From the NCBI GenBank assembly GCA_023409535.1, contig JAEYGZ010000005.1, positions 65,121 through 129,120 of the forward strand: DNA of 64,000 nucleotides. The letters are read 5' to 3'. Under the pieces are notes generated by a model. That model searched no databases. It had not been told where the DNA came from and saw nothing but the letters and a program-made list of their open reading frames with translations. The position numbers and the translations under genes are program-made. This DNA comes from Bacillota bacterium (GTDB taxonomy: Bacteria; Bacillota; Clostridia; Lachnospirales; Lachnospiraceae). Every line of letters starts with the position of its first letter. The stretch's first letter is position 1. This document shows positions 25,321 to 34,032 of the stretch, in pieces.

Positions 25321-26819
25321 AACATAATGAGTCCATGCAGAAAGAAAAGAGATTGAAGAAAGAAAAGATACGAAAACAAGAAGTGAAATCAGAACAGAAT
25401 ATAAAACCGGAAAAGGTACCGGACCAGCGAAAATCCATATTTAATATTATCTATATCTTCCTTGGATTATTTGTTGTAATGGCCGGATATTATACGTATT
25501 TCATCACCTTTCAAAGTGATGAGGTAATTAATAACAGCTACAATAAACGCCAAGAGGTACTTTCCGAGCGGATTGTCAGAGGTGATATTCTATCCGCAGA
25601 CGGTCAGGTGCTGGCACATACCAAGGTGGATGAAGAAGGAAAGGAAACCAGAGAATATCCCTTCGGTGAAGTATATGCTCCCGTTGTCGGCAGAAACACC
25701 AAAGGAAAGACAGGAATAGAAGAGTCAGAGAATATCCGGTTACTTACCACCAATATCAATACTCTGGAGGTTATGTATTCTGATCTGTCGGGTACCAAAA
25801 GCCCGGGAGATAATGTAGTGACTACAATTGATAGCAGACTGCAGCAGGTCGCTTACGATGCCCTGGGTAACAACCGTGGAGCGGTTGTTGTACTGGAAGC
25901 CGCTACCGGTAAGGTGTTAGCCATGGTATCCAGACCTTCCTATGATCCTAACACCATTGATGAAGACTGGGAAGAGCTGGTGGCAGATGAGGATGACGAA
26001 GCGGCGCTCATTAACCGTGCCACCCAGGGAGTGTACCCGCCGGGGTCTACCTTTAAGATTCTGACGGCTCTGGAATACATGAGGGAGAACCCTGCCTTTA
26101 AAAAATACGACTATGATTGCGACGGCAGCATAGAATATGATGAAATGGTCATTCACTGTTATAATAATAAAGTCCATGGAGAGGTTGATTTAACCGAGTC
26201 CTTTGCAGAATCCTGTAATACATCCTTCGCGAATATCGGAAAGGGACTGGATATTACCTCATACCGCGCGCTGGCCGAGAAGTTCCTGTTTAACCGCGGC
26301 CTGCCGGTTAATATGGCCAGCAGCGTCAGCAGCTTTTCCCTGGAGAAAGGACGCTCCGGAATCAAGGAAGCGATGCAGACAGCCCTCGGTCAGGGGAAAA
26401 CTGTGATCACACCCCTTCACAATGCTATGATCACAGCAACAATTGCTAATGGCGGCGTTATGATGAAACCCTATGTGGTGGATCATATTGAGAATGCAGA
26501 GGGTGGTATCGTAAAGAGATATTCCTCCTCCCAGATTGCACGGCTGATGACTCCTGAGGAGGTGGATTATATTGGGAAGATGATGCGCAAGGTGGTGACC
26601 GACGGTACGGCTACCAAGCTGAAGAAACTGGATGTGGAGGTAGCCGGTAAGACCGGTTCGGCGGATAATTCGAAAGGGAAACCACATTCCTGGTTTGTGG
26701 GCTATGCGCCATATAAGGATCCGGAGATTGTGGTCAGTATCATTGTGGAAAATGTAGGAACCGGCAGCGAATATGCAGTACCAATTGCACAAGAAATTAT
26801 GGAAGAATACTTTAAGTAA
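25317..26819 (+). CDS. class B penicillin-binding protein (transpeptidase)
   Basis: A 500-residue membrane-anchored D,D-transpeptidase that crosslinks the glycan strands made by the preceding SEDS protein. The N-terminus is a highly basic cytosolic tail (residues 1-40, Lys-rich) and one hydrophobic segment about residues 41-60, then a dimerisation/pedestal domain and the transpeptidase domain. The three active-site motifs are visible: SxxK as STFK at 244-247, SxN as SCN at 299-301, and KTG at 445-447. ATG overlaps the stop of the SEDS gene. No extra PASTA domains are present. Confidence 0.93.
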   Translation: MKHNESMQKEKRLKKEKIRKQEVKSEQNIKPEKVPDQRKSIFNIIYIFLGLFVVMAGYYTYFITFQSDEVINNSYNKRQEVLSERIVRGDILSADGQVLAHTKVDEEGKETREYPFGEVYAPVVGRNTKGKTGIEESENIRLLTTNINTLEVMYSDLSGTKSPGDNVVTTIDSRLQQVAYDALGNNRGAVVVLEAATGKVLAMVSRPSYDPNTIDEDWEELVADEDDEAALINRATQGVYPPGSTFKILTALEYMRENPAFKKYDYDCDGSIEYDEMVIHCYNNKVHGEVDLTESFAESCNTSFANIGKGLDITSYRALAEKFLFNRGLPVNMASSVSSFSLEKGRSGIKEAMQTALGQGKTVITPLHNAMITATIANGGVMMKPYVVDHIENAEGGIVKRYSSSQIARLMTPEEVDYIGKMMRKVVTDGTATKLKKLDVEVAGKTGSADNSKGKPHSWFVGYAPYKDPEIVVSIIVENVGTGSEYAVPIAQEIMEEYFK

Positions 26820-26872
26820 CAGGAGTAATTGCTAGATTCTTTAGTACTTTTGACATGATGGCTAAAAATTGG

Positions 26873-26901
26873 TTGAAAAATTGTGCAAGTTGTTGTATAC
26901 T
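26873..26901 (+). promoter_or_regulatory. sigma-A promoter for the Nudix gene
   Basis: TTGAAA at 26873-26878, 17 bases, TATACT at 26896-26901, with the ribosome site AGGAGGA at 26932-26938 downstream. This also shows that the in-frame ATG at 26855 lies upstream of the promoter and is not the start. Confidence 0.72.
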
Positions 26902-26944
26902 TCTATCTAGAAAAAGGATACACCAAAGAGCAGGAGGAATTGCG

Positions 26945-27397
26945 ATGGTAGAAGCAACGAGCTGTGGTGGTGTAGTTATATTCAGAGGGAAGATTTTATT
27001 ACTGTATAAGAATTATAAGAACAAATATGAAGGGTGGGTGCTACCGAAAGGGACCGTTGAAGAAGGGGAAGAATATAAAGAGACTGCAATCCGCGAGGTG
27101 CTTGAAGAGGCGGGAGCGAATGCTTCCATCATCAAGTATATCGGAAAGAGCCAATATTCTTTCAGCACACCACAAAATACAGTATTAAAGGATGTTCATT
27201 GGTATTTAATGATGTCTGATAGCTATTACAGCAAACCACAAAGGGAAGAGTTTTTTATGGACTCCGGTTATTACAAATACCATGAAGCCTATCACATGCT
27301 CAAATTTGCCAACGAGAAGCAGATCTTAGAGCGGGCCTACAATGAGTACATGGATTTGAAGAAGAGTAATCTATGGGGCAATAAGAAATATTTCTGA
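26945..27397 (+). CDS. Nudix hydrolase
   Basis: A 150-residue cytosolic hydrolase of nucleoside diphosphates linked to another moiety. The Nudix box is GTVEEGEEYKETAIREVLEEAG near residues 38-59, with the REVLEEAG (REXXEE-type) metal-binding glutamates intact. The upstream GWVLPKG segment is also typical. ATG 26945 (MVEATSCGG) with AGGAGGA 6 bases upstream is clearly the start. The substrate is not predictable; ApnA- and NTP-type pyrophosphatases are both possible. It is followed by a long hairpin and then a convergent gene. Confidence 0.88.
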   Translation: MVEATSCGGVVIFRGKILLLYKNYKNKYEGWVLPKGTVEEGEEYKETAIREVLEEAGANASIIKYIGKSQYSFSTPQNTVLKDVHWYLMMSDSYYSKPQREEFFMDSGYYKYHEAYHMLKFANEKQILERAYNEYMDLKKSNLWGNKKYF

Positions 27398-27409
27398 CAA
27401 CAAACTGAC

Positions 27410-27442
27410 AAAGGGATTGTATGCGCTGCATACAATCCCTTT
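27410..27442. terminator. hairpin between Nudix gene and convergent unknown gene
   Basis: A perfect 14-bp stem (27410-27423 and 27429-27442) with a 5-base loop; the right arm ends in CCCTTT. Position between two convergent genes suggests bidirectional termination. Confidence 0.75.
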
Positions 27443-27492
27443 CCTGGTAATAAGAGCAAGCATTGCTATATTGCGATAAGCAGACAGCCGGA

Positions 27493-28098
27493 CTAAACGG
27501 TATGAAGCTTCGGCAGGTTATTCAGCATGCTGTACAGGGTTACCATGGTTCCGATGCTTTCATAGGAGGTCATGTCTTCATACATGTTATTGATAAATAC
27601 CGGAGTTTTTCCATAGGCGCAATCATTATGGAGCCTGTTCATACCGCTGATCAGCTGATCCGGATTGATGATATCTATGTCGTAATACCGTTTGGCAAGA
27701 GACTTATTATCGGAGATATACTGTAATATGACAGCTCTCGTCGTTCTTGACACGGAGATATAGCTGCCATATTCGGGACTGAGCAGAAAGCTGTGATTCT
27801 TAAGCAGGATATGTTTGGCACCCGACTGCCGAAAGAAGGCGGTAAGGAGCTGTTTATCTATTTCCATATCAATTGCGTCATCCGGCAGGATAATGGTAGC
27901 ATACTTTATTTTTAAACTTTTCACCTGTTTGATGATGTTGGTAAAATAATTGGAAGCATCGTCCAGCAGGTGATAATAAAAGGGGACATTGGGAATAAAA
28001 ACCGGGAAGCTGATAATTGTTTCCGAGCCTGAGTATTCATTTCTGATAATAAAGCTGTTATTCGTAACTAGGATGTCATAATTCTTCTTTGAGAACAT
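27493..28098 (-). CDS. hypothetical protein, possible fragment of an actin/Hsp70-like fold
   Basis: A 201-residue protein that I do not recognise. It opens with MFSKKNYDILVTNNSFIIRN, has no clear signal peptide or membrane segment, and is rich in Tyr, Asn and Ile. The segment KIKYATIILPDDAIDMEID followed by LLTAFFRQSGAKHILLKNHSFLLS resembles the pattern of actin/MreB/Hsp70 ATPases, where a strand-turn (V..P) is followed by a helix and a strand ending in the hinge; the ATP-binding phosphate loops of such proteins are not visible, so this is at most a partial or degenerate relative. The ATG (complement of 28096-28098) has GAAAGG about 10 bases upstream. The gene stands alone. Confidence 0.6.
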   Translation of the reverse strand: MFSKKNYDILVTNNSFIIRNEYSGSETIISFPVFIPNVPFYYHLLDDASNYFTNIIKQVKSLKIKYATIILPDDAIDMEIDKQLLTAFFRQSGAKHILLKNHSFLLSPEYGSYISVSRTTRAVILQYISDNKSLAKRYYDIDIINPDQLISGMNRLHNDCAYGKTPVFINNMYEDMTSYESIGTMVTLYSMLNNLPKLHTV

Positions 28099-28321
28099 AG
28101 CGGAAAAACCTTTCGTTTTTTCTATTATTTTCTCTTACTAGAGGAATTTTCATTCACCTTTTTAAGATAACGATCAGAGAATAGGAATGGTGATCCTGAA
28201 AGATTGTAATTTTCCTGTTTTTCAACTATAATAATTGATAGAGAACAGCAGTTAATCATGCGCAGGTGTGTATATCCTCACGGAGTGTTTTTATTTTATA
28301 GGATGGACTTTCCCAGAAAGT

Positions 28322-28359
28322 AAAAAAGCTCCTGGACACCTTATAGAGTAAGGTGTTCA
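28322..28359 (-). terminator. terminator after tRNA-Leu (minus strand)
   Basis: Stem 28333-28343 with 28349-28359 (11 bp, one G-T pair); on the minus strand it is followed by six T (A-run at 28322-28327). Confidence 0.88.
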
Positions 28360-28374
28360 AGAACTTATACCCAC

Positions 28375-28457
28375 TGCGGATGGAGGGACTCGAACCCTCA
28401 CACACTCACATGTGGCAGATTTTGAGTCTGCTGCGTCTGCCATTCCGCCACATCCGC
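28375..28457 (-). tRNA. tRNA-Leu, anticodon CAA
   Basis: Read on the minus strand, the gene folds as a class II tRNA of 83 bases: acceptor GCGGATG pairs with CATCCGC; D-stem GCG/CGC; anticodon stem GCAGA/TCTGC with loop CTCAAAA (anticodon CAA, reading UUG); a long variable arm closed by CACA/TGTG; T-arm GAGGG-TTCGAGT-CCCTC; discriminator A. The 3' CCA is not encoded. The terminator at 28322-28359 follows it directly. Confidence 0.95.
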
Positions 28458-28614
28458 GTTTGTGACGAGGATTATTCTAACACAATTGATTTTATATTTC
28501 AAGCATGAAGTGATAAAATATAAATAGATTTAAATAATCCTGTAAACCATTGTATATTTGGCGCATAAAGACACATAAGATAGATGTAACGTCCGAATAA
28601 AAGGAGTGAGAAAT

Positions 28615-29088
28615 ATGACCTGCAGTAAGGCGCAAAGTATGATTACGCAATTTATCAATAATAAATTAAATCTTACGGAGACGGATGAATTTATCAACCA
28701 TGTCAGCTCCTGCAAGGAGTGCAGGGAAGAACTTGAGGTTTACTATGCCCTGCTGACAGCCATGAGGCAGCTGGATGAGGATAAGACCCTGACCTCGGAC
28801 TTTAACCAGGAACTGAACGAGAAGCTGGAACAGGCGAAGGAAAGAATTGTACACGCAAGGTTTACATATTTCCGGAAAAAAATTATTCTGATTCTGACGA
28901 TATTATTTCTGGCTTTATTTATCAGTATGCGTTATGCTGTTACAAGCGAGGAGGAGCATAATGTTACGCAAAGTGAGTTCCGAATCAGGGTTCCCTTTGA
29001 TGATAGGAGACCAAGCGAGAGCGAGCGCCTGCTGCAGAACTATATACGGCAGAAGAATTTGACTCCGGCTCCGACACTGTTTCCTTAG
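28615..29088 (+). CDS. zinc-finger (zf-HC2) anti-sigma-factor-like membrane protein
   Basis: A 157-residue single-pass membrane protein. The N-terminal domain has the HC2/ZAS motif: His in FINHVSSCKECREEL with C-K-E-C (HxxxCxxC), which binds zinc in anti-sigma factors of ECF sigma factors. A hydrophobic segment at about residues 85-106 (KKIILILTILFLALFISMRYA) follows, then a short extracytoplasmic tail rich in Glu and Arg. The start is ATG 28615 with AAGGAG at 28601-28606; the GTG at 28606 overlaps that site. No sigma-factor gene is adjacent, so either its partner is elsewhere or it binds something else. It precedes polA by 110 bases. Confidence 0.72.
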   Translation: MTCSKAQSMITQFINNKLNLTETDEFINHVSSCKECREELEVYYALLTAMRQLDEDKTLTSDFNQELNEKLEQAKERIVHARFTYFRKKIILILTILFLALFISMRYAVTSEEEHNVTQSEFRIRVPFDDRRPSESERLLQNYIRQKNLTPAPTLFP

Positions 29089-29197
29089 GCATTTATCAGT
29101 TGCCAGGACGGTTCCAATACACTTCGGTAATTGTTGGAACAAACCATGGGGATACAAAAATGAAAAATAAACATAGAGGGAAAGGCCAGGTGCGAAT

Positions 29198-31846
29198 ATG
29201 AATAAAAAGATTGTATTAATTGACGGGCACAGCATATTGAACAGGGCATTTTACGGATTGCCGGACATGACTACCTCCAAGGGCGAGCATACCAATGCGG
29301 TTCTTGGATTTATCAATATTATGTTTAAGATTCTGGAGGAGGAGAAACCGGATTATCTGACGGTGGCGTTTGATACGCATCATCCTACCTTCCGTCATGA
29401 GATGTTTACCGAATATAAGGGGACAAGAAAAGGAATGCCGGAGGAGCTGCATGAACAGGTTCCGGTGATGAAGGAAGTCTTGAAAGCAATGAAGATCACC
29501 ATCCTGGAAAAGGCGGGCTATGAAGCGGATGATATCCTCGGAACCCTGGCTACCCGTGCGGAAGCAGCGGGAGATCAGGTATCCGTCATCTCCGGTGATC
29601 GTGACCTGCTGCAGCTGGCCAGTGAGAGGATCAAGATTCGTATCCCCAAGACAAAGCGAACCGGTACGGAGATTGAGGATTATCTTGCGGCAGATGTTTA
29701 TAACACCTATCATGTTACACCGAAGCAGTTTATTGATCTGAAAGGTCTGATGGGAGATACCTCCGATAATATTCCCGGAGTTCCGGGAGTCGGCGAGAAA
29801 ACTGCAGCCAAATTAATCGAGACGTATTATTCCATGGAGAATATCTATGAACACCTGGAGGAGATGGCTCCCGGAAAGATAACCAACTCCTTAAGAGAGA
29901 ACAGGGAGATTGCATTTCTGTCCAAGCAGCTGGCAACCATCTGCGTGGATTGTGATATTGAATTTCATATAGAGGAGGCGGGACTTGACAATCTCTATAA
30001 CGAAGAGGTTTATCTGATCTTTAAGCGACTGGAATTTAAAAACCTGCTCTCCCGGTTTCAGACACAGGAGGTCAACCGTTCTACAGGGATTGAGAAGAAT
30101 TTTGTTCTGGTTGAGGACTTGGGGAAAGCGGATCAGGTATTTGAGAAAATGTCGGAAAAGGGTGCCCATCCCGTTGGCCTTCAGATGCTGATTGAGGACA
30201 ACCGGCTTCTTGGCGTGTCCGTATGCAAGGATGAGGATGAGGTATTCTTTATCCGTGTAGGCGGTATGATTACCGCTGATTATCTCTGCGACAAGTCCTC
30301 GGAGCTTGCCAGAGAGGAGTATCTCCTTTCGACGATCGGATTAAAGGCACAGCTACCTTTTCTTAAGGCTACGGAGAGGGATAGTGTATTTGATGCTGCC
30401 ATAGCGGCTTACCTGCTTAATCCGTTAACAGATACCTATCACTATGATGATATCGCAAGGGATTATCTTAATCTTACCATCCCCTCCAGAGAAGATTTAC
30501 TGGGGAAAGGTACTTTAACCCAGGCGATGGAGCAGAAGGAGGAGGCTTTTCTGTCCTTTGCCTGTTATAGCGCTTATATCGCCTATCGGGCGGCAGAGCG
30601 TCTGCGTGAGTTGCTGTTCCGTGCAGGAATGCAGGAGCTCTTTGAGAAGATTGAAATGCCGTTGATTTATACACTCTGCGATATGGAGAGCAGAGGCATC
30701 CGTGTCAATAAAGAGGCGCTGAAGGAATACGGGGATAAGCTTCAGATTGGTATTACGAAGCTGGAACAGGAGATCTACACCCTGGTTGGAGAGGAGTTTA
30801 ACATCAATTCTCCAAAGCAGCTGGGGGTTATCCTGTTTGAGAAGCTGCAGCTGCCGGGCGGTAAGCTGACGAAGACCGGTTATTCCACTTCGGCGGACAT
30901 TCTGGAGAAGCTGCAGAATGATCATCCGGTGGTTGCAATGATTTTGGAATACCGTCAGCTGACAAAGCTAAAATCCACTTATGCCGATGGTCTGGCGGCA
31001 TACATCAGGGAAGACGGACGTATTCATGGAAAGTTCCATCAGACCATCGCAGCAACAGGACGAATCAGCAGCACCGATCCGAATCTTCAGAATATTCCCA
31101 TTCGCATGGAGCTGGGAAGACAAATCCGCAAGGTATTCATACCGAAGGAGGATTATATCTTTCTGGATGCCGACTATTCACAGATTGAGCTCAGGGTGCT
31201 GGCCCATATGTCGGAGGACGAGCGTCTGATCAATGCTTACCGGGAGGCAAAGGATATTCATAGAATGACTGCTTCCGAGGTGTTCCACATCCCTTTTGAG
31301 GAGGTGACATCCGCACAGAGAAGCAGTGCAAAGGCAGTGAATTTTGGTATTGTTTATGGTATCAGCTCCTTTGGACTGGGGCAGGACTTGAATATTTCAA
31401 GAAAAGAGGCGGAGCGTTATATAGCCAAATATTTTGATACCTATCCGAAGGTAAAGGCATATCTTGACCGACTGGTTGCGGATGCGAAGGAGCTGGGTTA
31501 TTCCTCTACGCTTTTTGGACGCAGGCGGCCTATTCCGGAGCTTACCTCCAGCAATTTCATGCAGCGGTCCTTTGGAGAGCGTGTTGCGATGAATTCACCA
31601 ATACAGGGAACCGCGGCAGATATTATCAAAATCGCAATGGTACGTGTGAATCAAAGATTGAAGGAAGAACATTTTAAATCCAGCCTGATTCTGCAGATCC
31701 ATGATGAGCTTCTGGTGGAAGCACATATAGAGGAAGCAGTACAGGTTGCGCAGATTATGGTGGAAGAGATGCAGGGGGCGGCAGAATTGTCTGTTGTGCT
31801 TGAAGCGGAAGTCAAAGAAGGCGCGAACTGGTTTGAAGCGAAATAA
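29198..31846 (+). CDS. polA: DNA polymerase I
   Basis: An 882-residue polymerase for Okazaki fragment processing and repair. The N-terminal 5'-3' exonuclease domain (IVLIDGHSILNRAFYGLP, then GYEADDILGTLA, DRDLLQLAS, GDTSDNIPGVPGVGEKTA) is complete. The middle 3'-5' exonuclease-like domain lacks the first catalytic DxE, since GLQMLIEDN is found where D-T-E is expected, so proofreading is probably absent, as in many Firmicutes. The polymerase domain carries motif A DADYSQIELRVLAHMS, the O-helix RSSAKAVNFGIVYG, and motif C HDELLVE. ATG 29198 has GGAAAGGCCAGG upstream. coaE follows 59 bases downstream. Confidence 0.96.
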   Translation: MNKKIVLIDGHSILNRAFYGLPDMTTSKGEHTNAVLGFINIMFKILEEEKPDYLTVAFDTHHPTFRHEMFTEYKGTRKGMPEELHEQVPVMKEVLKAMKITILEKAGYEADDILGTLATRAEAAGDQVSVISGDRDLLQLASERIKIRIPKTKRTGTEIEDYLAADVYNTYHVTPKQFIDLKGLMGDTSDNIPGVPGVGEKTAAKLIETYYSMENIYEHLEEMAPGKITNSLRENREIAFLSKQLATICVDCDIEFHIEEAGLDNLYNEEVYLIFKRLEFKNLLSRFQTQEVNRSTGIEKNFVLVEDLGKADQVFEKMSEKGAHPVGLQMLIEDNRLLGVSVCKDEDEVFFIRVGGMITADYLCDKSSELAREEYLLSTIGLKAQLPFLKATERDSVFDAAIAAYLLNPLTDTYHYDDIARDYLNLTIPSREDLLGKGTLTQAMEQKEEAFLSFACYSAYIAYRAAERLRELLFRAGMQELFEKIEMPLIYTLCDMESRGIRVNKEALKEYGDKLQIGITKLEQEIYTLVGEEFNINSPKQLGVILFEKLQLPGGKLTKTGYSTSADILEKLQNDHPVVAMILEYRQLTKLKSTYADGLAAYIREDGRIHGKFHQTIAATGRISSTDPNLQNIPIRMELGRQIRKVFIPKEDYIFLDADYSQIELRVLAHMSEDERLINAYREAKDIHRMTASEVFHIPFEEVTSAQRSSAKAVNFGIVYGISSFGLGQDLNISRKEAERYIAKYFDTYPKVKAYLDRLVADAKELGYSSTLFGRRRPIPELTSSNFMQRSFGERVAMNSPIQGTAADIIKIAMVRVNQRLKEEHFKSSLILQIHDELLVEAHIEEAVQVAQIMVEEMQGAAELSVVLEAEVKEGANWFEAK

Positions 31847-31905
31847 GCGAAGTATTTGAGCGATTAAGCTGCGAATTCACGATATAACAAGCAGGGTGGG
31901 AACAA

Positions 31906-32493
31906 ATGAAGGTAATCGGTATAACAGGAGGGATTGGCAGCGGTAAATCCCTGGTGACAAATATAATGAAGGATAAGTATGGTGCTGTGGTCCTGAATAC
32001 GGATGCCATTGCAAAGGCTCAGATGGAGCCGGACGGCGTCAGTTATCCGGAGGTGGTGGGATTCTTCGGCACCGGTATTCTCACGCAGTCGGGTACCATC
32101 GACCGCAATAAGCTGTCGGCAATCGCCTTTCAGGATAAGGACAAGCTCCTTACGCTGAATGCAATAACACATCCGAAGGTATTGACGGAGGTCAAGCGTG
32201 AGATTGCATTGCACCGGGAGCTGGGAGATACGCCATATTTGATTATTGAGACGGCACTGATGATAGAATCGGGCTATGATACCGTTTGCGACGAGGTCTG
32301 GTATGTCTATGCTCCCGAGGAGCGGCGCAGGGATTGGTTAAAGAGAGAGCGCAATTTTACAGATCAGAAGATTGATATTATCTTTGATAATCAGAGTAAA
32401 GAGGAAGCATTTCGCAGCAGATTTCGGGTAACGATTGAGAATGTGGGGGACATTCCTGAGTTGGAAGAGCAGATACAAAGGATATTGGATTAA
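31906..32493 (+). CDS. coaE: dephospho-CoA kinase
   Basis: Phosphorylates the 3'-hydroxyl of dephospho-CoA with ATP, the final step of CoA synthesis. The 195-residue P-loop kinase has the Walker A ITGGIGSGKSLVTNIM at residues 5-20, an NTDAIAK segment near residue 35, and the lid RRDWLKRERNF near 148. It is downstream of polA, a common Firmicute arrangement (polA-coaE). Confidence 0.95.
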   Translation: MKVIGITGGIGSGKSLVTNIMKDKYGAVVLNTDAIAKAQMEPDGVSYPEVVGFFGTGILTQSGTIDRNKLSAIAFQDKDKLLTLNAITHPKVLTEVKREIALHRELGDTPYLIIETALMIESGYDTVCDEVWYVYAPEERRRDWLKRERNFTDQKIDIIFDNQSKEEAFRSRFRVTIENVGDIPELEEQIQRILD

Positions 32494-32561
32494 TACAGCA
32501 CAATATGCATAAAAGTTGACAGTAATGCAGATTACACCTGCAAATAATGCGGATATAATGT

Positions 32562-32610
32562 GAATTATGAAAAGCATAATTCGCACTGTAAGTGTGCAAT
32601 TAAGCCAAGG
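32562..32610 (+). repeat. dispersed intergenic hairpin repeat, variant copy B
   Basis: Contains GAATTATG-AAAAG-CATAATTC (8-bp arms at 32562-32569 and 32575-32582) followed by CGCACTGTAAGTGTGC. The 15 bases ATGAAAAGCATAATT are identical to 38216-38230 in copy D. Lies between coaE and the symporter gene. Confidence 0.45.
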
Positions 32611-32636
32611 AATAAGAACATAGGGAGAGGGTATTT

Positions 32637-33896
32637 ATGAAAAATATAATTCAAAGTTACAGATCATCCTTATTACTGTTAATCTGCATTATCATTGGAG
32701 GAATTGCCGGCGTTGTAATGGGACCGGAGGCAAAGGTACTGGAGCCCTTCGGCCAGATTTTTTTGAATCTGATGTTTACTTTAATTGTTCCGCTGGTATT
32801 CTTTAGCGTAACCTCATCTATCGCGAATATGAGCGGAATGAACAGGCTGGGAAAAATTATTATCAATGTTGCTGTAATCTTTATCCTTACTGCTTTATTA
32901 TCCGGTATCCTGGCCATTGCAGGCGTGCTGCTTGTCAACCCTGTCAAGGGATTGGGAGCGGATACGATCCGTAATATTCTGTCAACCTCAGGAAAGGATA
33001 TTGCTGCTCAGGCAGAACAACTGTCACTTTCCCAGCAATTGGTGAATACCATTACTGTGGGAGATTTTAATGAACTGTTCTCCAGAAGCAAGATGCTTCA
33101 ATTGATCATATTCTCTGTTATGTTTGGTATCGCCGCCGCTCTTGCAGGAGACAAAGCAAAACCGGTCAGGGAATTCTTAAATGGTGCTTCCCAGGTCATG
33201 ATGAAAATGGTTAAGATCGTTATGTATTATGCTCCGATCGGTCTTGCCTGCTATTTTGCTTCCATTATCGGACAGCTGGGAACCCAGATCCTTGAGGGGT
33301 ATCTGAAAGTGTTCCTGCTTTATCTGGGCCTGGCAGTAATTAATTACTTCTTATTGTTTAGCATCTATGCATATGTGTCCGCAGGCAGGCCGGGTGTAAA
33401 AATCTTCTGGAAGAACGCGATTGCTCCTACCGTCACTGCGCTGGCTACCTGTTCCAGTGCGGCTACGATTCCGGTGAATCTGGAAGCGACTAAGAAGATC
33501 GGTGTTCCGGATGATATTGCAGAGACGGTCATTCCGCTGGGTGTAAATACCCATAAGGACGGTTCCGTCATCGGCGGTGTCATGAAGGTGGTATTTCTCT
33601 TTGGATTATTCGGCAAAGATATGACGAATCTTCCTGCGCTGTTCTCTATTCTGTGTGTTGCCTTCTTGGTTGGTGCGGTCATGGGTGCCATTCCGGGCGG
33701 CGGCTTGATTGGTGAGATGCTTATCCTCAGTATCTACGGCTTTCCTCCGGAAGCCCTTCCTGTCATCGCTGTAATCAGCACGATTATTGATGCGCCTGCG
33801 ACAGTTTTAAACTCCACCGGCAATACCGTTTGCGCCATGGTAACCGCCAGATTTGTGGACGGCAGGAAGTGGTTGGAGAACGTAAAGCAAAGGTAA
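32637..33896 (+). CDS. dicarboxylate/amino acid:cation symporter (DAACS family)
   Basis: A 419-residue membrane transporter of the GltP/DctA fold, importing glutamate, aspartate, C4-dicarboxylates or similar with Na+ or H+. There are about eight hydrophobic helices and the re-entrant loop region: LATCSSAATIPVNLEATKK near residue 265 corresponds to the serine-rich HP1 tip, and NTHKDGSVIGG near residue 305 takes the place of the usual NMDGT motif in helix 7. The C-terminal helix motif TVINSTGNTVCAM-like (TVLNSTGNTVCAMV) corresponds to HP2/TM8. The NTHKDG variation places it in a subclass other than the classical glutamate carriers. ATG follows GGAGAGGGTATTT. Confidence 0.87.
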   Translation: MKNIIQSYRSSLLLLICIIIGGIAGVVMGPEAKVLEPFGQIFLNLMFTLIVPLVFFSVTSSIANMSGMNRLGKIIINVAVIFILTALLSGILAIAGVLLVNPVKGLGADTIRNILSTSGKDIAAQAEQLSLSQQLVNTITVGDFNELFSRSKMLQLIIFSVMFGIAAALAGDKAKPVREFLNGASQVMMKMVKIVMYYAPIGLACYFASIIGQLGTQILEGYLKVFLLYLGLAVINYFLLFSIYAYVSAGRPGVKIFWKNAIAPTVTALATCSSAATIPVNLEATKKIGVPDDIAETVIPLGVNTHKDGSVIGGVMKVVFLFGLFGKDMTNLPALFSILCVAFLVGAVMGAIPGGGLIGEMLILSIYGFPPEALPVIAVISTIIDAPATVLNSTGNTVCAMVTARFVDGRKWLENVKQR

Positions 33897-33924
33897 AATA
33901 ACTGTGAATAACTCGTTAATTTTC

Positions 33925-33953
33925 TTGACAAAACAAAAAAAATGAGGGATACT
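33925..33953 (+). promoter_or_regulatory. sigma-A promoter for the MBL hydrolase gene
   Basis: TTGACA at 33925-33930, 17 bases, GATACT at 33948-33953, about 80 bases upstream of the preferred ATG at 34033. Confidence 0.7.
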
Positions 33954-34032
33954 CAGTTAGAATATAGTGCGCCGGACTCAGGTACATAAGAATACTGATT
34001 ATTCGCACTTTGAAGGAAAGGTATTTACTAAT

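Noticed and set aside
26855..26944. Longer start of the Nudix protein
   Set aside because: A good promoter (26873-26901) lies inside the extension, and AGGAGGA precedes ATG 26945.
33967..34032. GTG start of the MBL hydrolase
   Set aside because: The conserved family N-terminus starts at MKLCSIASGSSGN (34033), and no ribosome site precedes the GTG.
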